From assembly GCA_963815125.1 (NCBI GenBank), contig CAWFFM010000002.1, positions 868,001 through 932,000 of the forward strand: a DNA stretch of 64,000 bases, read 5' to 3'. The DNA is from Actinocatenispora sp963815125. GTDB taxonomy: Bacteria; Actinomycetota; Actinomycetes; Mycobacteriales; Micromonosporaceae. The notes beneath the pieces were generated by a model. The model saw only the letters and a list, made by a program, of their open reading frames with translations, was not told the origin of the DNA and searched no databases. Each line of letters opens with the position of its first letter. Within the stretch, counting starts at the first letter, position 1. This document shows positions 43,192 to 57,472 of this stretch, piece after piece. Position numbers and translations under genes: made by a program.

Positions 43192-45252
43192 TCACAGCAG
43201 ATCGAGCGGGTCGATCTGGATACGGACCGGGTCGGGGTCCTTACGCGCGCTGCGCAACGCGGCAGCTTCCCGCAATGCCAGCGCGAGCTGCGGACCTCTG
43301 GTCTGCGGCACCCGCAGCAGCAGGCGTTCCAGTTCGACAGGTCGGCCACGGGCAGTCCTCGACACCGCCACCGGGCCCAGCTGATCGACCTCGGGCGGCA
43401 GGTGCGCCTCCCGCACGAATGCCGCCACCGCGGGCGCGGTACCGGTCAGGCTCGCCATCCGCACCACCGGCGGGAACCTCAGTTCGCGGCGGTCGGCCAG
43501 CTCGCGGGCGGCGTAGCCGGCCGGGTCGAACCGGACAAGAGCCTGCACGACCGGGATCGAGGCGTCGGCCACCACCACCACCCGTCCGCCCTCGCTGGCC
43601 GGACGGGCGAGCACCGCGGCGGCCATCCAGCGGCGCAGCGCCTCCTCCGCGGCCCGTAGATCGGCCCGGGTCAGCAGTGCCCAGGCGTCGAGCAGCAGTA
43701 CCGCGCCGTAGCCGGACCCGGCGACCGGTTCGGCGCCGGGAGTGCTGACCACGACCGAGGCGCCGGGCGGTACCGCACCCAGCACGCCGTCCCGGCCGGA
43801 GGTCCGTACCACCACTCCCGGGAAGGCCCGACCGAGCTCCTCAGCGGTACGACGGGCGCCGACGACCGCCGCCCGCAGTCGCCGCCCACCGCAATCCGGG
43901 CAGCGGTACGCGCCGGCACCGCGCCCGCACCACCGGCAGACCGGGAAGCCACCCGCATCCGGTACGGCCAGCGGGCCCGCACAGTGCGGGCACCGGGTAC
44001 GGGCCCGGCACTGTTGACACACCACGACCGGCAGGTACCCACGCCGCGGCACCTGGACCAGTACCGGAGCATCGGACCTGAGTGCCGACTGGGCTGCCTC
44101 CCAGGCCACACTGGGCAACCGGGCAGCGGCCGCGCCCGGATCGCGGGACATCTGGAACTCGTCACCGGTCGGCAGCACACGCGGTGCGCGGGAGCGCAGC
44201 AGTGCCCGGTCGGCGACAATCTCCTTCGCCCAGCCGCTGGCCACCAGCAGCTGGGCCTCACTGCTACGGGCGTGGCCGGCGACCAGCACGGCCGTCGAGT
44301 TCAACCTCGCCCGGGTCAGCAGCACCTGGCGGGTGTGCGGGTACGGGGCACGTTCCTCGGCATGCAGATCGTCCCCGTCGTCCCAGATCACCACCAGCCC
44401 CAGTCCGGTGACCGGCGCGAACATCGCAGCCCGGGTGCCGATCACGAGCCGGACCTGGCCACGTGAGGCACGCAGGAAACGCCGGTAGCGTTCCTGAGGC
44501 CCGAGTGCTGCGTTGAGTGCCACGTGGTGCAGTGAGCCACCGAGCAGCTTGACCAGCGCGGTGTCCAACCGGTCCAGGTCACGGCTGTCGGGTACCACGG
44601 CGAGGCCGCCCCGGCCGCTGGCGAGTGCGGTGCCCAGTGCCTCGGCCAGCCGGGCCGGCCAGTCCTCCCCGGGGGCTGCGGTGAACACCGCGCGGGGAGC
44701 CCGACCGTCCCGCAGTGCCCGCAGATAGGCCGCGCCGGCCGGGTACTGCTGCCAGTGCTCGGATTCTGTTGCCAGGTCCGGTGGGATCGGCGCCGGTTCG
44801 GTCGGTGCGCTCTCGGCCCGTGCATGACGTGGCGGTACAGCCAACCTCAGGACATCGGCCAGCGTGCCTGCGTAGCGGTCGGCGACATCGCGGGCGAGTT
44901 CGGCGATCTCGGAGGTGAGGACACGCTCGGCGGACACCACCCGTTCGAGAAAGCCGAGCCGGCCGGTGAAGTCGCTGTCGGCGACCCGGTTCAGCAGGTA
45001 GCCGTCGACAAGTTGGCCCGCGAAGCGGATCCGCACCCGGCAACCGGGCTGTGCGGCCTCGTCCAGTTCCGCCGGCACCAGATAGTCGAACGGCCGGTCG
45101 AGGTGGGCCAGCCCGACATCCACACAGACCCGCGCCACCGGCAGCTCCGCAGCGGGCTGCCGGTGGCGCGGGGTGCGACGTCGATCTGGGCGGGACGGCG
45201 CAACGGCCGGATCCGGCAGGTCGACCGGCAGCGTCGCGTCGTCTGTTTCCAC
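43192..45252 (-). CDS. priA: Primosomal protein N' (PriA), probable helicase-inactive actinobacterial form
   Basis: The 686-aa protein has the PriA 3'BD domain (about 38-135: RVCVDVGLAHLDRPFDYLVP, VRIRFAGQLVDGYLLNRVAD). The helicase core and the eight-Cys zinc insert follow (CQQCRARTRCPHC, then CRWCGRG and CPDCGG). Canonical motifs are missing: where GxTGSGKT is expected the sequence reads FTAAPGEDWPARL, and the DEEH box is replaced by VIWDDGDDLHAEERAPY. Actinobacterial PriA is known to have lost ATPase motifs, so it probably acts as a structural replication-restart factor. It lies between metK and def, with an 83-bp gap to def. Confidence 0.9.
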   Translation of the reverse strand: METDDATLPVDLPDPAVAPSRPDRRRTPRHRQPAAELPVARVCVDVGLAHLDRPFDYLVPAELDEAAQPGCRVRIRFAGQLVDGYLLNRVADSDFTGRLGFLERVVSAERVLTSEIAELARDVADRYAGTLADVLRLAVPPRHARAESAPTEPAPIPPDLATESEHWQQYPAGAAYLRALRDGRAPRAVFTAAPGEDWPARLAEALGTALASGRGGLAVVPDSRDLDRLDTALVKLLGGSLHHVALNAALGPQERYRRFLRASRGQVRLVIGTRAAMFAPVTGLGLVVIWDDGDDLHAEERAPYPHTRQVLLTRARLNSTAVLVAGHARSSEAQLLVASGWAKEIVADRALLRSRAPRVLPTGDEFQMSRDPGAAAARLPSVAWEAAQSALRSDAPVLVQVPRRGYLPVVVCQQCRARTRCPHCAGPLAVPDAGGFPVCRWCGRGAGAYRCPDCGGRRLRAAVVGARRTAEELGRAFPGVVVRTSGRDGVLGAVPPGASVVVSTPGAEPVAGSGYGAVLLLDAWALLTRADLRAAEEALRRWMAAAVLARPASEGGRVVVVADASIPVVQALVRFDPAGYAARELADRRELRFPPVVRMASLTGTAPAVAAFVREAHLPPEVDQLGPVAVSRTARGRPVELERLLLRVPQTRGPQLALALREAAALRSARKDPDPVRIQIDPLDLL

Positions 45253-45269
45253 CGTGCCGTCCTACCATG

Positions 45270-45296
45270 CCGGTGCCAGCCATGAGCCAGCACCGG
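45270..45296. terminator. Short hairpin between metK and priA
   Basis: CCGGTGC (45270-45276) pairs with GCACCGG (45290-45296) around a 13-nt loop in the 69-bp gap after metK. Weak stem; it may attenuate read-through into priA. Confidence 0.3.
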
Positions 45297-45321
45297 GGTG
45301 CCCGGACGTCACCTGGTGTGG

Positions 45322-46515
<1,194 letters not shown>

Positions 46516-46567
46516 GATACTCCCCTGGATGCGCTGACAGGTATGGCGAGTGTAGTCATGTAGCGGG

Positions 46568-47848
46568 TCACGGAACAGACCGCTTCGTGGATCCGTCCCG
46601 GGGCTCCGGATGATGGTCCGCCGATAGGTCGGCCGGCCCGTCGGTCCGATCGGTGAGCCTGCTCACCACCAGATCGAGTACCCGGTCCGCCAGTTCGGCC
46701 TTGGCCATCTCCGGGAGCTCCGTCACGCTGCCATCGGCCCCCAGCACCGTGGCCGCGTTCGTGTCGGTCCCGAACCCGCGACCGGCTCCCACCTGGTTAG
46801 CCACTATAAGGTCAGCACGCTTACGCGCAAGTTTGGCGCGGGCGTGGGCGAGCAGCTCGGTGGTCTCTGCGGCGAATGCGACCAGGATCTGGCCGGGACG
46901 TTTGGCCGCGCCCAGTTCGGCGGCGATGTCCGGGTTGGTGGTGAGTTCCAGCGGCGCCACGACGCCCTCACCGGTCTTTTTGATCTTCTGCTCCTGGTAT
47001 TGCGCCGGCCGGAAGTCGGCCGGCGCAGCCGCGAAGATCATCGCATCCGCGGTCCGGGCGTGCGACCACAGCGCGTCGCGCAGTTGCGCGGTGGTGTCGA
47101 CGCGTACCAGATCTGCACCGGCCGGCGTACTCAGCTCGACGTTCGCTGACACCAGGGTGACCTGGGCACCTCGGGCGATCGCGGCACGGGCGAACGCGTA
47201 CCCCTGTTTGCCGCTGGAACGGTTACCCAGGAATCGGACCGGATCCAGGTACTCGCGGGTGCCACCGGCGCTGATCACCAGCTGCCGTCCGGCCAGATCG
47301 GTCGTGCGCTGCGCGCTGCCAGCGAGCAGGTGCTCCACGACCTCGAACAGGGCGGCCGGATCGGGCAGCCGACCCTTTCCGGTATCCGGCCCGGTCAGAC
47401 GACCGGAGGCCGGTTCCAGCACCACGCAACCCCGGTGGCGGAGAGTGGCGACGTTGTCGACGGTCGCCGCATGTTCCCACATCTCGGTATGCATGGCCGG
47501 CGCGAAGAGCACCGGACACCGCGCCGTCAGCAGCGTGGCGGTGAGCAGATCGTCGGCCTGCCCGTGCGCGGCACGTGCCATCAGATCGGCGGTGGCGGGA
47601 ACAACCGCGACAAGGTCCGCGCTCTGCCCCAGCCGCACGTGGGCGACCTCGGGAACGTCCGCCCAGACCTCGGTACGCACCGGCTGACCGGACAGCGCCT
47701 CCCAGGTCGGCGCGCCGACGAAACGCAACGCGCTCGCCGTGGGCACCACCCGCACCTCGTGACCGGCCTCGGTGCACAGGCGGAGCAGTTCGCAGGCCTT
47801 GTAGGCGGCGATCCCGCCGGAGACACCGAGCACGATGTGTCGGGTCAT
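46568..47848 (-). CDS. coaBC: Bifunctional phosphopantothenoylcysteine decarboxylase / synthetase
   Basis: This 426-aa fusion for two steps of coenzyme A synthesis has an N-terminal CoaC flavoprotein (about 1-185) starting TRHIVLGVSGGIAAYKACEL, with FAPAMHTEMW as the substrate-clamp motif. The C-terminal CoaB part (about 200-400) has ISAGGTREYLDPVRFLGNRS and the active-site KIKKTGEG lysine region. The ATG at 47848 has GAGG 5 nt upstream; the longer ORF is not homologous. It follows rpoZ in the conserved gmk-rpoZ-coaBC-metK order. Confidence 0.95.
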   Translation of the reverse strand: MTRHIVLGVSGGIAAYKACELLRLCTEAGHEVRVVPTASALRFVGAPTWEALSGQPVRTEVWADVPEVAHVRLGQSADLVAVVPATADLMARAAHGQADDLLTATLLTARCPVLFAPAMHTEMWEHAATVDNVATLRHRGCVVLEPASGRLTGPDTGKGRLPDPAALFEVVEHLLAGSAQRTTDLAGRQLVISAGGTREYLDPVRFLGNRSSGKQGYAFARAAIARGAQVTLVSANVELSTPAGADLVRVDTTAQLRDALWSHARTADAMIFAAAPADFRPAQYQEQKIKKTGEGVVAPLELTTNPDIAAELGAAKRPGQILVAFAAETTELLAHARAKLARKRADLIVANQVGAGRGFGTDTNAATVLGADGSVTELPEMAKAELADRVLDLVVSRLTDRTDGPADLSADHHPEPRDGSTKRSVP

Positions 47849-47953
47849 GTCCACCTCAACTTCCGCGGGCACGGATCGCCGTGGCACAGACGCCACCGCG
47901 CCGCCCGGCGGCGGTCAGCCGTCACGCGGCGCGGTGCGGGAGCTTCCCGCTGA

Positions 47954-48220
47954 TCACTCTTCGCCGGTGGGCTCGGCGGTCAGCAGACCACCGTTGATCT
48001 CCCGCAGCGCGATGGACAGCGCCTTCTCCTGCGGGGTGGTCTCCACCAGCGGCCCGACGTACTCGAGCAGACCCTCGCCCAACTGGGAGTAGTAGGCGTT
48101 GATCTGGCGGGCCCGCTTCGCGCCGAAGATGACCAGCGCGTACTTCGACGGGGTCTTCTCCAGCAACTCGTCGATCGGTGGGTTGGTGATTCCTTCGGGA
48201 CTGGCCACTGTTCCGGACAC
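47954..48220 (-). CDS. rpoZ: RNA polymerase omega subunit
   Basis: In this 88-aa subunit, GITNPPIDELLEKTPSKYAL, FGAKRARQINAYYSQLGEGL and EKALSIALREINGGLL are the omega motifs that clamp the beta-prime C-terminus. GTG at 48220 (SGTVASPEG) fits the family start and has TTGAGG upstream. A -10-like TAAGAT (minus, 48312-48317) lies about 90 nt upstream of the start with a poor -35, so rpoZ may have its own promoter in the 195-bp gap after gmk. Confidence 0.95.
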   Translation of the reverse strand: MSGTVASPEGITNPPIDELLEKTPSKYALVIFGAKRARQINAYYSQLGEGLLEYVGPLVETTPQEKALSIALREINGGLLTAEPTGEE

Positions 48221-48415
48221 GCGGATCGACCTCAATGCCTGCGATCAGAGAAACGGATGATGGCGGCTGGCCGTTGCGCCAGGGCGGCGGCTGCCACCGT
48301 ATGAACGACCGATCTTAGCAACAGGTTGTGATCGCTGGTCAGGTTGGTCCGCTCAACGGCCCGTTCGCGCTCACTTTTTGTGATCGGACACACAGCCGAA
48401 CGTACTGCCGCCCGG

Positions 48416-49030
48416 TCAGCGCCGCCGACTGTGGGCCGGCGCCGCCGTCTGCTCCAGCAGCTCGACAAGTTCGGCGGCGGCCTGCGGTATGGAGCTGTTG
48501 ACGATCGTGGCATCGAACTCCGGTTCGGCGGCCAGTTCGGCGCGGGCGAGTTCCAACCTGCGGCGGATGGTCTCTTCGTCCTCGGTGCCCCGACCGACCA
48601 GCCGACGTACCAGTTCCTCCCAGCTGGGTGGAGCGAGGAAGACCAGCTGGGCGTCCGGCATGGTGGCCCGTACCTGACGGGCACCCTGCAGATCGATCTC
48701 CAGCAGGGCGGGCAGCCCGGTTCGCAGGCGGCGCTCCACCGGAGCCCGGGGCGTGCCGTAGCAGTTGCCTGCGTACTCGGCCCATTCGAGCAGCTCGCCG
48801 GCCGCGACCATCCGTTCAAAGCCGTCACGGTCGGTGAAATGGTAGTGCCGACCGTCCTGCTCTCCGGGTCGCGGTCGGCGTGTCGTCACCGATACCGACA
48901 GCCATACATCGGGGTAACGCTGTCGAACGAGCGCGAACACGCTGCCCTTGCCGACTCCAGACGGGCCGGAGAGAACGGTGAGACGTGCGGTGCGGGCCGG
49001 TTCGCCGGCACGGGGACTACGAATGGTCAC
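48416..49030 (-). CDS. gmk: Guanylate kinase
   Basis: The 204-aa enzyme phosphorylates GMP to GDP. The P-loop GPSGVGKGS is at 22-30, the GMP-binding SVSVTTRRPRPGEQDGRHYH follows, and the lid region is TEDEETIRRRLELARAEL. Length is normal with an 18-residue N-terminal extension. It lies 186 bp after mihF, in the usual actinobacterial pyr-mihF-gmk-rpoZ order. Confidence 0.95.
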   Translation of the reverse strand: MTIRSPRAGEPARTARLTVLSGPSGVGKGSVFALVRQRYPDVWLSVSVTTRRPRPGEQDGRHYHFTDRDGFERMVAAGELLEWAEYAGNCYGTPRAPVERRLRTGLPALLEIDLQGARQVRATMPDAQLVFLAPPSWEELVRRLVGRGTEDEETIRRRLELARAELAAEPEFDATIVNSSIPQAAAELVELLEQTAAPAHSRRR

Positions 49031-49215
49031 CGCTTGTTTCTATCGAACCGTGCAACCCGGCGGGTAGGGAACTCCCCCGGCCGGGGTGGTCGGGTCGGCC
49101 GGAGGTCACCGGCCGACCCGGTAGGTCAGGGCCGTCCGAACAGTGTGATCGGACGGTCCTTGGCGCACCGGCGTGGTGGTCCGGTCCGACCGGGCCGGCC
49201 ATCCGGTGCGCTCCG

Positions 49216-49536
49216 CTACTCGGCTGGACTGAACTCGGCGAGCAGCGAACGACGCTGATGCTCACCGAGGCCACGCAGCCGGCGACTGTCCGCGATGTGC
49301 AACCGCTCCATGATCTGAGCGGCGCGCACCTTTCCGATGCCGGGCAGCGCCTCGAGCACCGCCGACACCTTCAGCTTGCCGACCACCTCGTTGGCGTCGG
49401 CAAGGCTCAGGACGTCGGCGAGCGTCGTGTCCCCCCGCTTGAGCTTGTCCTTCAGCTCAGCGCGGGCCTTGCGCGCGGCAGCCGCTTTCTCCAGCGCGGC
49501 GGCACGCTGCTCGGGGGTGAGCGACGGGAGCGGCAC
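49216..49536 (-). CDS. mihF: Actinobacterial integration host factor
   Basis: This 106-aa nucleoid-associated protein has an N-terminal Ala/Lys-rich helix (ALEKAAAARKARAELKDKLK) and a helix-two-turn-helix DNA-binding part with VLEALPGIGKVRAAQIMERL, then HIADSRRLRGLGEHQRRSLL. mIHF/sIHF bends DNA, affects development and supports phage integration. GTG at 49536 has AAGGAGA 5-6 nt upstream. The 153-bp gap to pyrF is unusually AT-rich and holds a GTAATCGATATCAC dyad, probably the start of a separate transcript. Confidence 0.94.
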   Translation of the reverse strand: MPLPSLTPEQRAAALEKAAAARKARAELKDKLKRGDTTLADVLSLADANEVVGKLKVSAVLEALPGIGKVRAAQIMERLHIADSRRLRGLGEHQRRSLLAEFSPAE

Positions 49537-49689
49537 GAAGGTCTCCTTGGGTTGCGTATCGACTGTTAACGAAACGGATGAACTACCAGCGCGGGAAACC
49601 TAGCGGGCAATCGCACCAGGAAGCAACGTCAGCACGCTCGCGTGTCGATCCCGCCTTAGTGTAATCGATATCACATCGACCAGATTGCG

Positions 49690-50547
49690 TCATGTGGAGC
49701 GTCCCAGTGCGCTAGCGCACTGTTCACTCAACGCTTCCACGCAGTCACGCATCGCACGAATACTCGGTCCCTTTTGTAATATTTCGCGCGAGTATGACGG
49801 TATTACCTGATCGGACACCTGACCGAAAAGACGCCGCAGGTCCTCTGGTGTCCCACCTTGTGCCCCAAGACCCGGAACGAGGAACGGTCCGTTCACATTC
49901 GCCAGATCGTGACCGGCGCCACCAGTGGGTGCGACGACTGTCGCACCCACAACCGCCCCGAACGAACCCCACGGTCGAGCACCGGCATTCAACGTGGACA
50001 ACTCGTCCAACACCATCTGGGCCACCGTACGACCATCCTCGGCGCGGGCGCACTGGACCTGCGGGCCGGCGGGGTTGGAGGTCAGCGCGAGTACGAACAC
50101 CCCCCGTCCATGCGCCCGGGCAGTGTCGATCATCGGCTGCAGCGATCCGAACCCCAGGAACGGGCTCGCCGTCACCGCATCCACCGCCAAGGGGCTACTC
50201 GGGTCGAGGTACGCATCCGCGTACGCCTGCGCCGTCGAGCCGATGTCCCCGCGCTTGACGTCCAGCAGCACGAGGGCACCCGCCTGCCGGGCCTCGGTGA
50301 TCACGCTCTCCAGTACCGCGACACCCCGGGAACCGAAGCGTTCGAAGAAGGCCGACTGCGGTTTGACGACCGCGACCCGCCCGGCCAGCGCCTCCACCAC
50401 TGTCCGGCTGAACCGCTCCAGCCCAGCAACGTCGTCGGACAGGCCCCAGGATCGAAGCAGAGCGGCGTGCGGGTCCAACCCGACACACAGGGCACCCCGC
50501 GCCGCCATCGCGGCGTACAGACGCGTTCCGAACGTATCCCCAGCCAT
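49690..50547 (-). CDS. pyrF: Orotidine 5'-phosphate decarboxylase (type 2)
   Basis: The 285-aa enzyme makes UMP in the last de novo step. The long form has the catalytic LLDVKRGDIGSTAQAYADAY and the N-terminal LCVGLDPHAALL. The ATG at 50547 has GGGAGGTGG 4-5 nt upstream. The last 60 codons are noticeably less GC-rich than the rest (for example SYSREILQKGPS). It lies 69 bp after pyrD at the end of the pyr operon. Confidence 0.95.
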   Translation of the reverse strand: MAGDTFGTRLYAAMAARGALCVGLDPHAALLRSWGLSDDVAGLERFSRTVVEALAGRVAVVKPQSAFFERFGSRGVAVLESVITEARQAGALVLLDVKRGDIGSTAQAYADAYLDPSSPLAVDAVTASPFLGFGSLQPMIDTARAHGRGVFVLALTSNPAGPQVQCARAEDGRTVAQMVLDELSTLNAGARPWGSFGAVVGATVVAPTGGAGHDLANVNGPFLVPGLGAQGGTPEDLRRLFGQVSDQVIPSYSREILQKGPSIRAMRDCVEALSEQCASALGRST

Positions 50548-50616
50548 AGTGGCCACCTCCCGCCCCGGATCCACCGGCGCCGATCTCGACCGATCCGGCC
50601 CGCGGGCCGGTCCCGG

Positions 50617-51698
50617 TCAGCGGACAGTCTGTGCCAGCGCCCGGTTGATCTGGCGGACCAGTTCCGGACCCCGGAAGATCAGACCGGTGTAGAGCTGAAC
50701 CAGGCTCGCACCGGCGTCGAGCATCCGCAGCGCGTCACGCGCGTCGTCGATACCGCCGACGCCGATCACCGGCAGCCGGCCGGCGCACTCGCGGTGCACG
50801 AACCGGACCGTGTGGACGGCCCGGTTGTGCAGCGGTCGACCCGACAACCCGCCCGGCTGTGTGCCGGTGTGCCGGTCCATCGCGGAGATCCCGTTGCGCC
50901 CCACGGTCGTGTTGGTCGCGATGATCCCCGCCACCCCCTGCTGTACGCAGACCTCCAGCAGTTCCGCCAGGGCGGAGTCGGTCAGCTCCGGGGCCACCTT
51001 GACCAGCAACGGCCGTGGGGGCTGGGAGCCGGCCAGGGCGCGGGCCTCACCGGTCAACGCCGCCAACAGCTCGGTCAACTGTCCGGCATCCTGCAACGAA
51101 CGAAGCCCGGGAGTGTTCGGCGAACTCACGTTGACCGCGAAGTAGTCGCCGAAGCGGTACAGGGTCCGCAGCGAGGTCACATAGTCCTCCACCGCGCCCG
51201 ACAGCGGGGTCAGCTTCGACTTGCCCAGGCTGATACCCAGCGGAACGGGCAGCGGCCGGTGCCGCCCGTCGGCGGTCAACCGGTCCAACCGGCCCGCCAG
51301 CGCCGCCGCACCGGCATTGTTGAACCCCATCCGGTTGATCAACGCCCCGGAGTGCGGCAACCGGTACAACCGGGGCCGGGGGTTGCCCGGCTGGGCGTCC
51401 CGGGTCACCGTGCCCACCTCGACGAACCCGAATCCCAGCGCCGGCCACGCCCGCAGTGCCCGACCGTCCTTGTCCAGGCCGGCGGCCAGCCCCACCGGGT
51501 TGGGGAACCTGATGCCGAACACGGTCCGGGGATCGGCCTGGGCCTGGAACCGGAACCGCCTGGTGAGCGCCCACCACGCGGCCAGCCGGGCCGGGCCGGC
51601 GCTGAACCCGGCCAGCGCCCGCAGCGTCGCCTCGTGCGCGGTCTCGGCATCCCCGCCGCCCACCCGGAACAGTGCCGGGCGGACCAGACGGGTGTACA

Positions 51699-51699
<1 letters not shown>
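50617..51699 (-). CDS. pyrD: Dihydroorotate dehydrogenase (quinone), class 2
   Basis: In this 360-aa FMN enzyme the N-terminal membrane-associating helix (MYTRLVRPALFRVGG) marks class 2, which passes electrons to quinone. Core motifs are NPVGLAAGLDKDG, FNNAGAAALAGRL, the catalytic serine loop NVSSPNTPGLRSLQ and GVGGIDDARDALRMLDAGAS. The ATG at 51699 overlaps the carB stop by one base (TGATG), so translation is coupled. Confidence 0.96.
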
Positions 51700-55015
<3,316 letters not shown>

Positions 55016-55016
<1 letters not shown>

Positions 55017-56131
55017 CAGCGACCCCCCTCGATCAGCTGGACGAACCGGTCGAACAGGTGGTCGGCATCGTGTGGTCCGGCCGCGGCTTCCGGGTGGTAC
55101 TGCACCGAGAACGCGGGCGCGTCCAGCAGCCGCAGCCCCTCCACCACGTTGTCGTTGAGGCAGACATGGCTGACCTCGACCCGACCGAAGTCGGTGTCGG
55201 TCACCGAGTCCACGTCGGCGTCGACCGCGAAGCCGTGGTTGTGCGCGGTCACCTCGACCTTGCCCGTGGCGCGGTCAGCGACCGGTTGGTTGATGCCGTG
55301 GTGTCCGTAGGTGAGTTTGTAGGTACCGAAACCCAACGCGCGCCCGAGAACCTGGTTACCGAAACAGATGCCGAAGACCGGGACCCGTCGGCTGAGCAGT
55401 TCCCGGGTGAGCGCCACCTGAGCGTCGGCCGTCGCCGGGTCACCGGGCCCGTTGGACAGGAACACCCCGTCCGGGTCGACCGCGAGCACGTCCTCCACAG
55501 TGGACGATGCGGAGAGTACGTGGGTGGTGACACCGCGCTCGGCCAACCTGGCCGGGGTACTGCGCTTGATACCCAGATCGATCGCCGCCACCGTGAACCG
55601 GTGCTGGCCGCGGGCCGCCACGGTGTACCCGGTGCTGGTGCTCACCTGGTCCACAAGGTTCGCGCCGAGCATGCCCGGCGCGGCGAGCACCCGCTTGCGT
55701 AGCGCGACCGGATCGGTGTCCACGCTGGACACACCAACCCGCATCGCGCCCTGTTCGCGCAGATGCCTGGTCAGCGCCCGGGTGTCGATGCCGCAGATAC
55801 CTACCACACCCTGGTTGGCCAGCCGCTCCTCCAGCGGGCCCCGGGAGCGCCAGTTGGACGCGATCCGGGCCGGATCGCGAACCACGAACCCGGCGAGCCA
55901 GATCCGCGGCGACTCGTCGTCCTCGTCGTTGACCCCGGTGTTGCCGATGTGCGGAGCGGTCATCACCACGACCTGACCCCGGTACGAGGGGTCTGTCAGG
56001 GTCTCCTGATAGCCGGTCATGCCCGTGTTGAACACGATCTCGCCGATCGTCTCACCGACGCTCCCGTACGCCTCACCGGTGAAACTCCGGCCGTCCTCCA
56101 GTACCAGGATCGCGGTTGCTCTGGCTGTCAC
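55016..56131 (-). CDS. carA: Carbamoyl-phosphate synthase small (glutaminase) subunit
   Basis: The 371-aa subunit releases ammonia from glutamine for CarB. The N-terminal CPSase_sm domain has FTGEAYGSVGETIGEIVFNT. The class I amidotransferase domain has the nucleophile Cys in FGICFGNQVLGRALG and the His/Glu pair in QYHPEAAAGPHDA. GTG at 56131 overlaps the pyrC stop by 4 nt (GTGA). Together with carB it is embedded in the pyrimidine operon and so follows pyrimidine control. Confidence 0.97.
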
Positions 56132-57417
56132 TTCTGCGCCTTCCCGTCCAGTACCGTCGCCTCGCCCCGACGGAAGGTGGCCACCACCCGGCCGGGCAGG
56201 GTGCGCCCCGCGTAAGGGGTGTTACGACTGCCCGACGCCAGCTCGGCCGGGTCGACGCTGACCCGGGCGGCCGGATCGACCAGGGTGAGGTTCGCCGGCA
56301 CACCGGGCGCCGGGTCCAGGCCGTGGCCGGCGAGACCGGCGATACGGGCCGGCGTACGGCTCATCCGTTGCGCGACGCCGTCCCAGTCCAGCAGACCCGG
56401 TTCCAGCATGGTCTGCAGCACCACCGACAACGCGGTCTGCAGACCGAGCATGCCGGGCCGGGCGTAGGGCCACTCGCACTCCTTGTCCTCCACGGTGTGT
56501 GGGGCATGGTCGGTGGCCACTGCGTCGATGACCCCCTCCGCCAGCCCAGCCCGCAGCGCCGCGACGTCGGTGTCGGTACGCAGTGGCGGGTTGACCTTGA
56601 AGACCGGGTCGTAACCCGCGGCCAGGTCGTCGGTGAGCAGCAGGTGGTGCGGGGTCACCTCGGCGGTGACCCGTACGCCCCGGCTCTTCGCCCAGCGTAG
56701 GATCTCCACGCTGCCGGCGGTCGAGACATGGCAGATGTGCAGCCGACCGCCCACATGACCGGCCAGTAGTGCGTCACGGGCGATCACCGCCTCCTCTGCC
56801 ACCGCGGGCCATCCGGTCAGTCCGAGCCGCGCCGACCATTCGCCCTCGTGCATCTGCGCCCCGACGGTAAGCCTGGGCTCCTCGGCATGCTGCGCGATCA
56901 CTCCGTCGAAGGCCTTCACGTACTCCAACGCCCGGCGCATCAACCTGGGGTCGGAGACGCAGTGCCCGTCGTCGGAGAAGATCCGGACGCCGGCCGCGGA
57001 GTCGGCCATCGCACCCAGTTCGGCCAGGCGTTCACCGGCCAGTCCAACGGTGACCGCACCGACCGGTTGCACGTCCACCAGACCGGCTGCCTGCCCCAGC
57101 CGGTACACCTGCTCGACCACACCTGCGGTGTCGGCGACCGGGTCTGTGTTGGCCATCGCGCACACCGCTGTGTAGCCGCCCAGGGCAGCCGCACGGGAGC
57201 CACTGGCCACCGTCTCAGCGTCCTCACGGCCCGGCTCACGCAGATGGGTGTGCAGGTCGACCAGGCCGGGCAGGGCCACCAGGCCATCGGCGTCGATCCG
57301 AGTGGCCCCGGCGGCGGTGATGCTCCGGCCGATCTCGGTGATCACGCCATCGTCGATACGGATGTCGGCGGGCTCTCTGCCGAGGACGCGCGCGCCGGCG
57401 ATCAGGAAATTGCTCAC
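56128..57417 (-). CDS. pyrC: Dihydroorotase (class I)
   Basis: This 429-aa zinc amidohydrolase closes carbamoyl-aspartate to dihydroorotate. The metal site begins LPGLVDLHTHLREPGREDAE (HxH). Further ligands lie in the VIAQHAEE and GRLHICHVSTAGSVE stretches, and the catalytic Asp in ATDHAPHTVEDKECE. GTG at 57417 starts SNFLIAGARVLG; GAGGAA lies about 10 nt upstream. The longer ORF overlaps pyrB and is rejected. It is coupled to carA by a 4-nt overlap. Confidence 0.96.
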   Translation of the reverse strand: MSNFLIAGARVLGREPADIRIDDGVITEIGRSITAAGATRIDADGLVALPGLVDLHTHLREPGREDAETVASGSRAAALGGYTAVCAMANTDPVADTAGVVEQVYRLGQAAGLVDVQPVGAVTVGLAGERLAELGAMADSAAGVRIFSDDGHCVSDPRLMRRALEYVKAFDGVIAQHAEEPRLTVGAQMHEGEWSARLGLTGWPAVAEEAVIARDALLAGHVGGRLHICHVSTAGSVEILRWAKSRGVRVTAEVTPHHLLLTDDLAAGYDPVFKVNPPLRTDTDVAALRAGLAEGVIDAVATDHAPHTVEDKECEWPYARPGMLGLQTALSVVLQTMLEPGLLDWDGVAQRMSRTPARIAGLAGHGLDPAPGVPANLTLVDPAARVSVDPAELASGSRNTPYAGRTLPGRVVATFRRGEATVLDGKAQK

Positions 57418-57472
57418 TTCGGGTTCCTCTGCTCGGCGGAGTCGTTCGGTTGACGCAACGCTGCACGCCCGG

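Noticed and set aside
46516..46567. SAM riboswitch before metK
   Set aside because: The gap is only 52 bp and contains no SAM-aptamer core; a simple ribosome site explains it.
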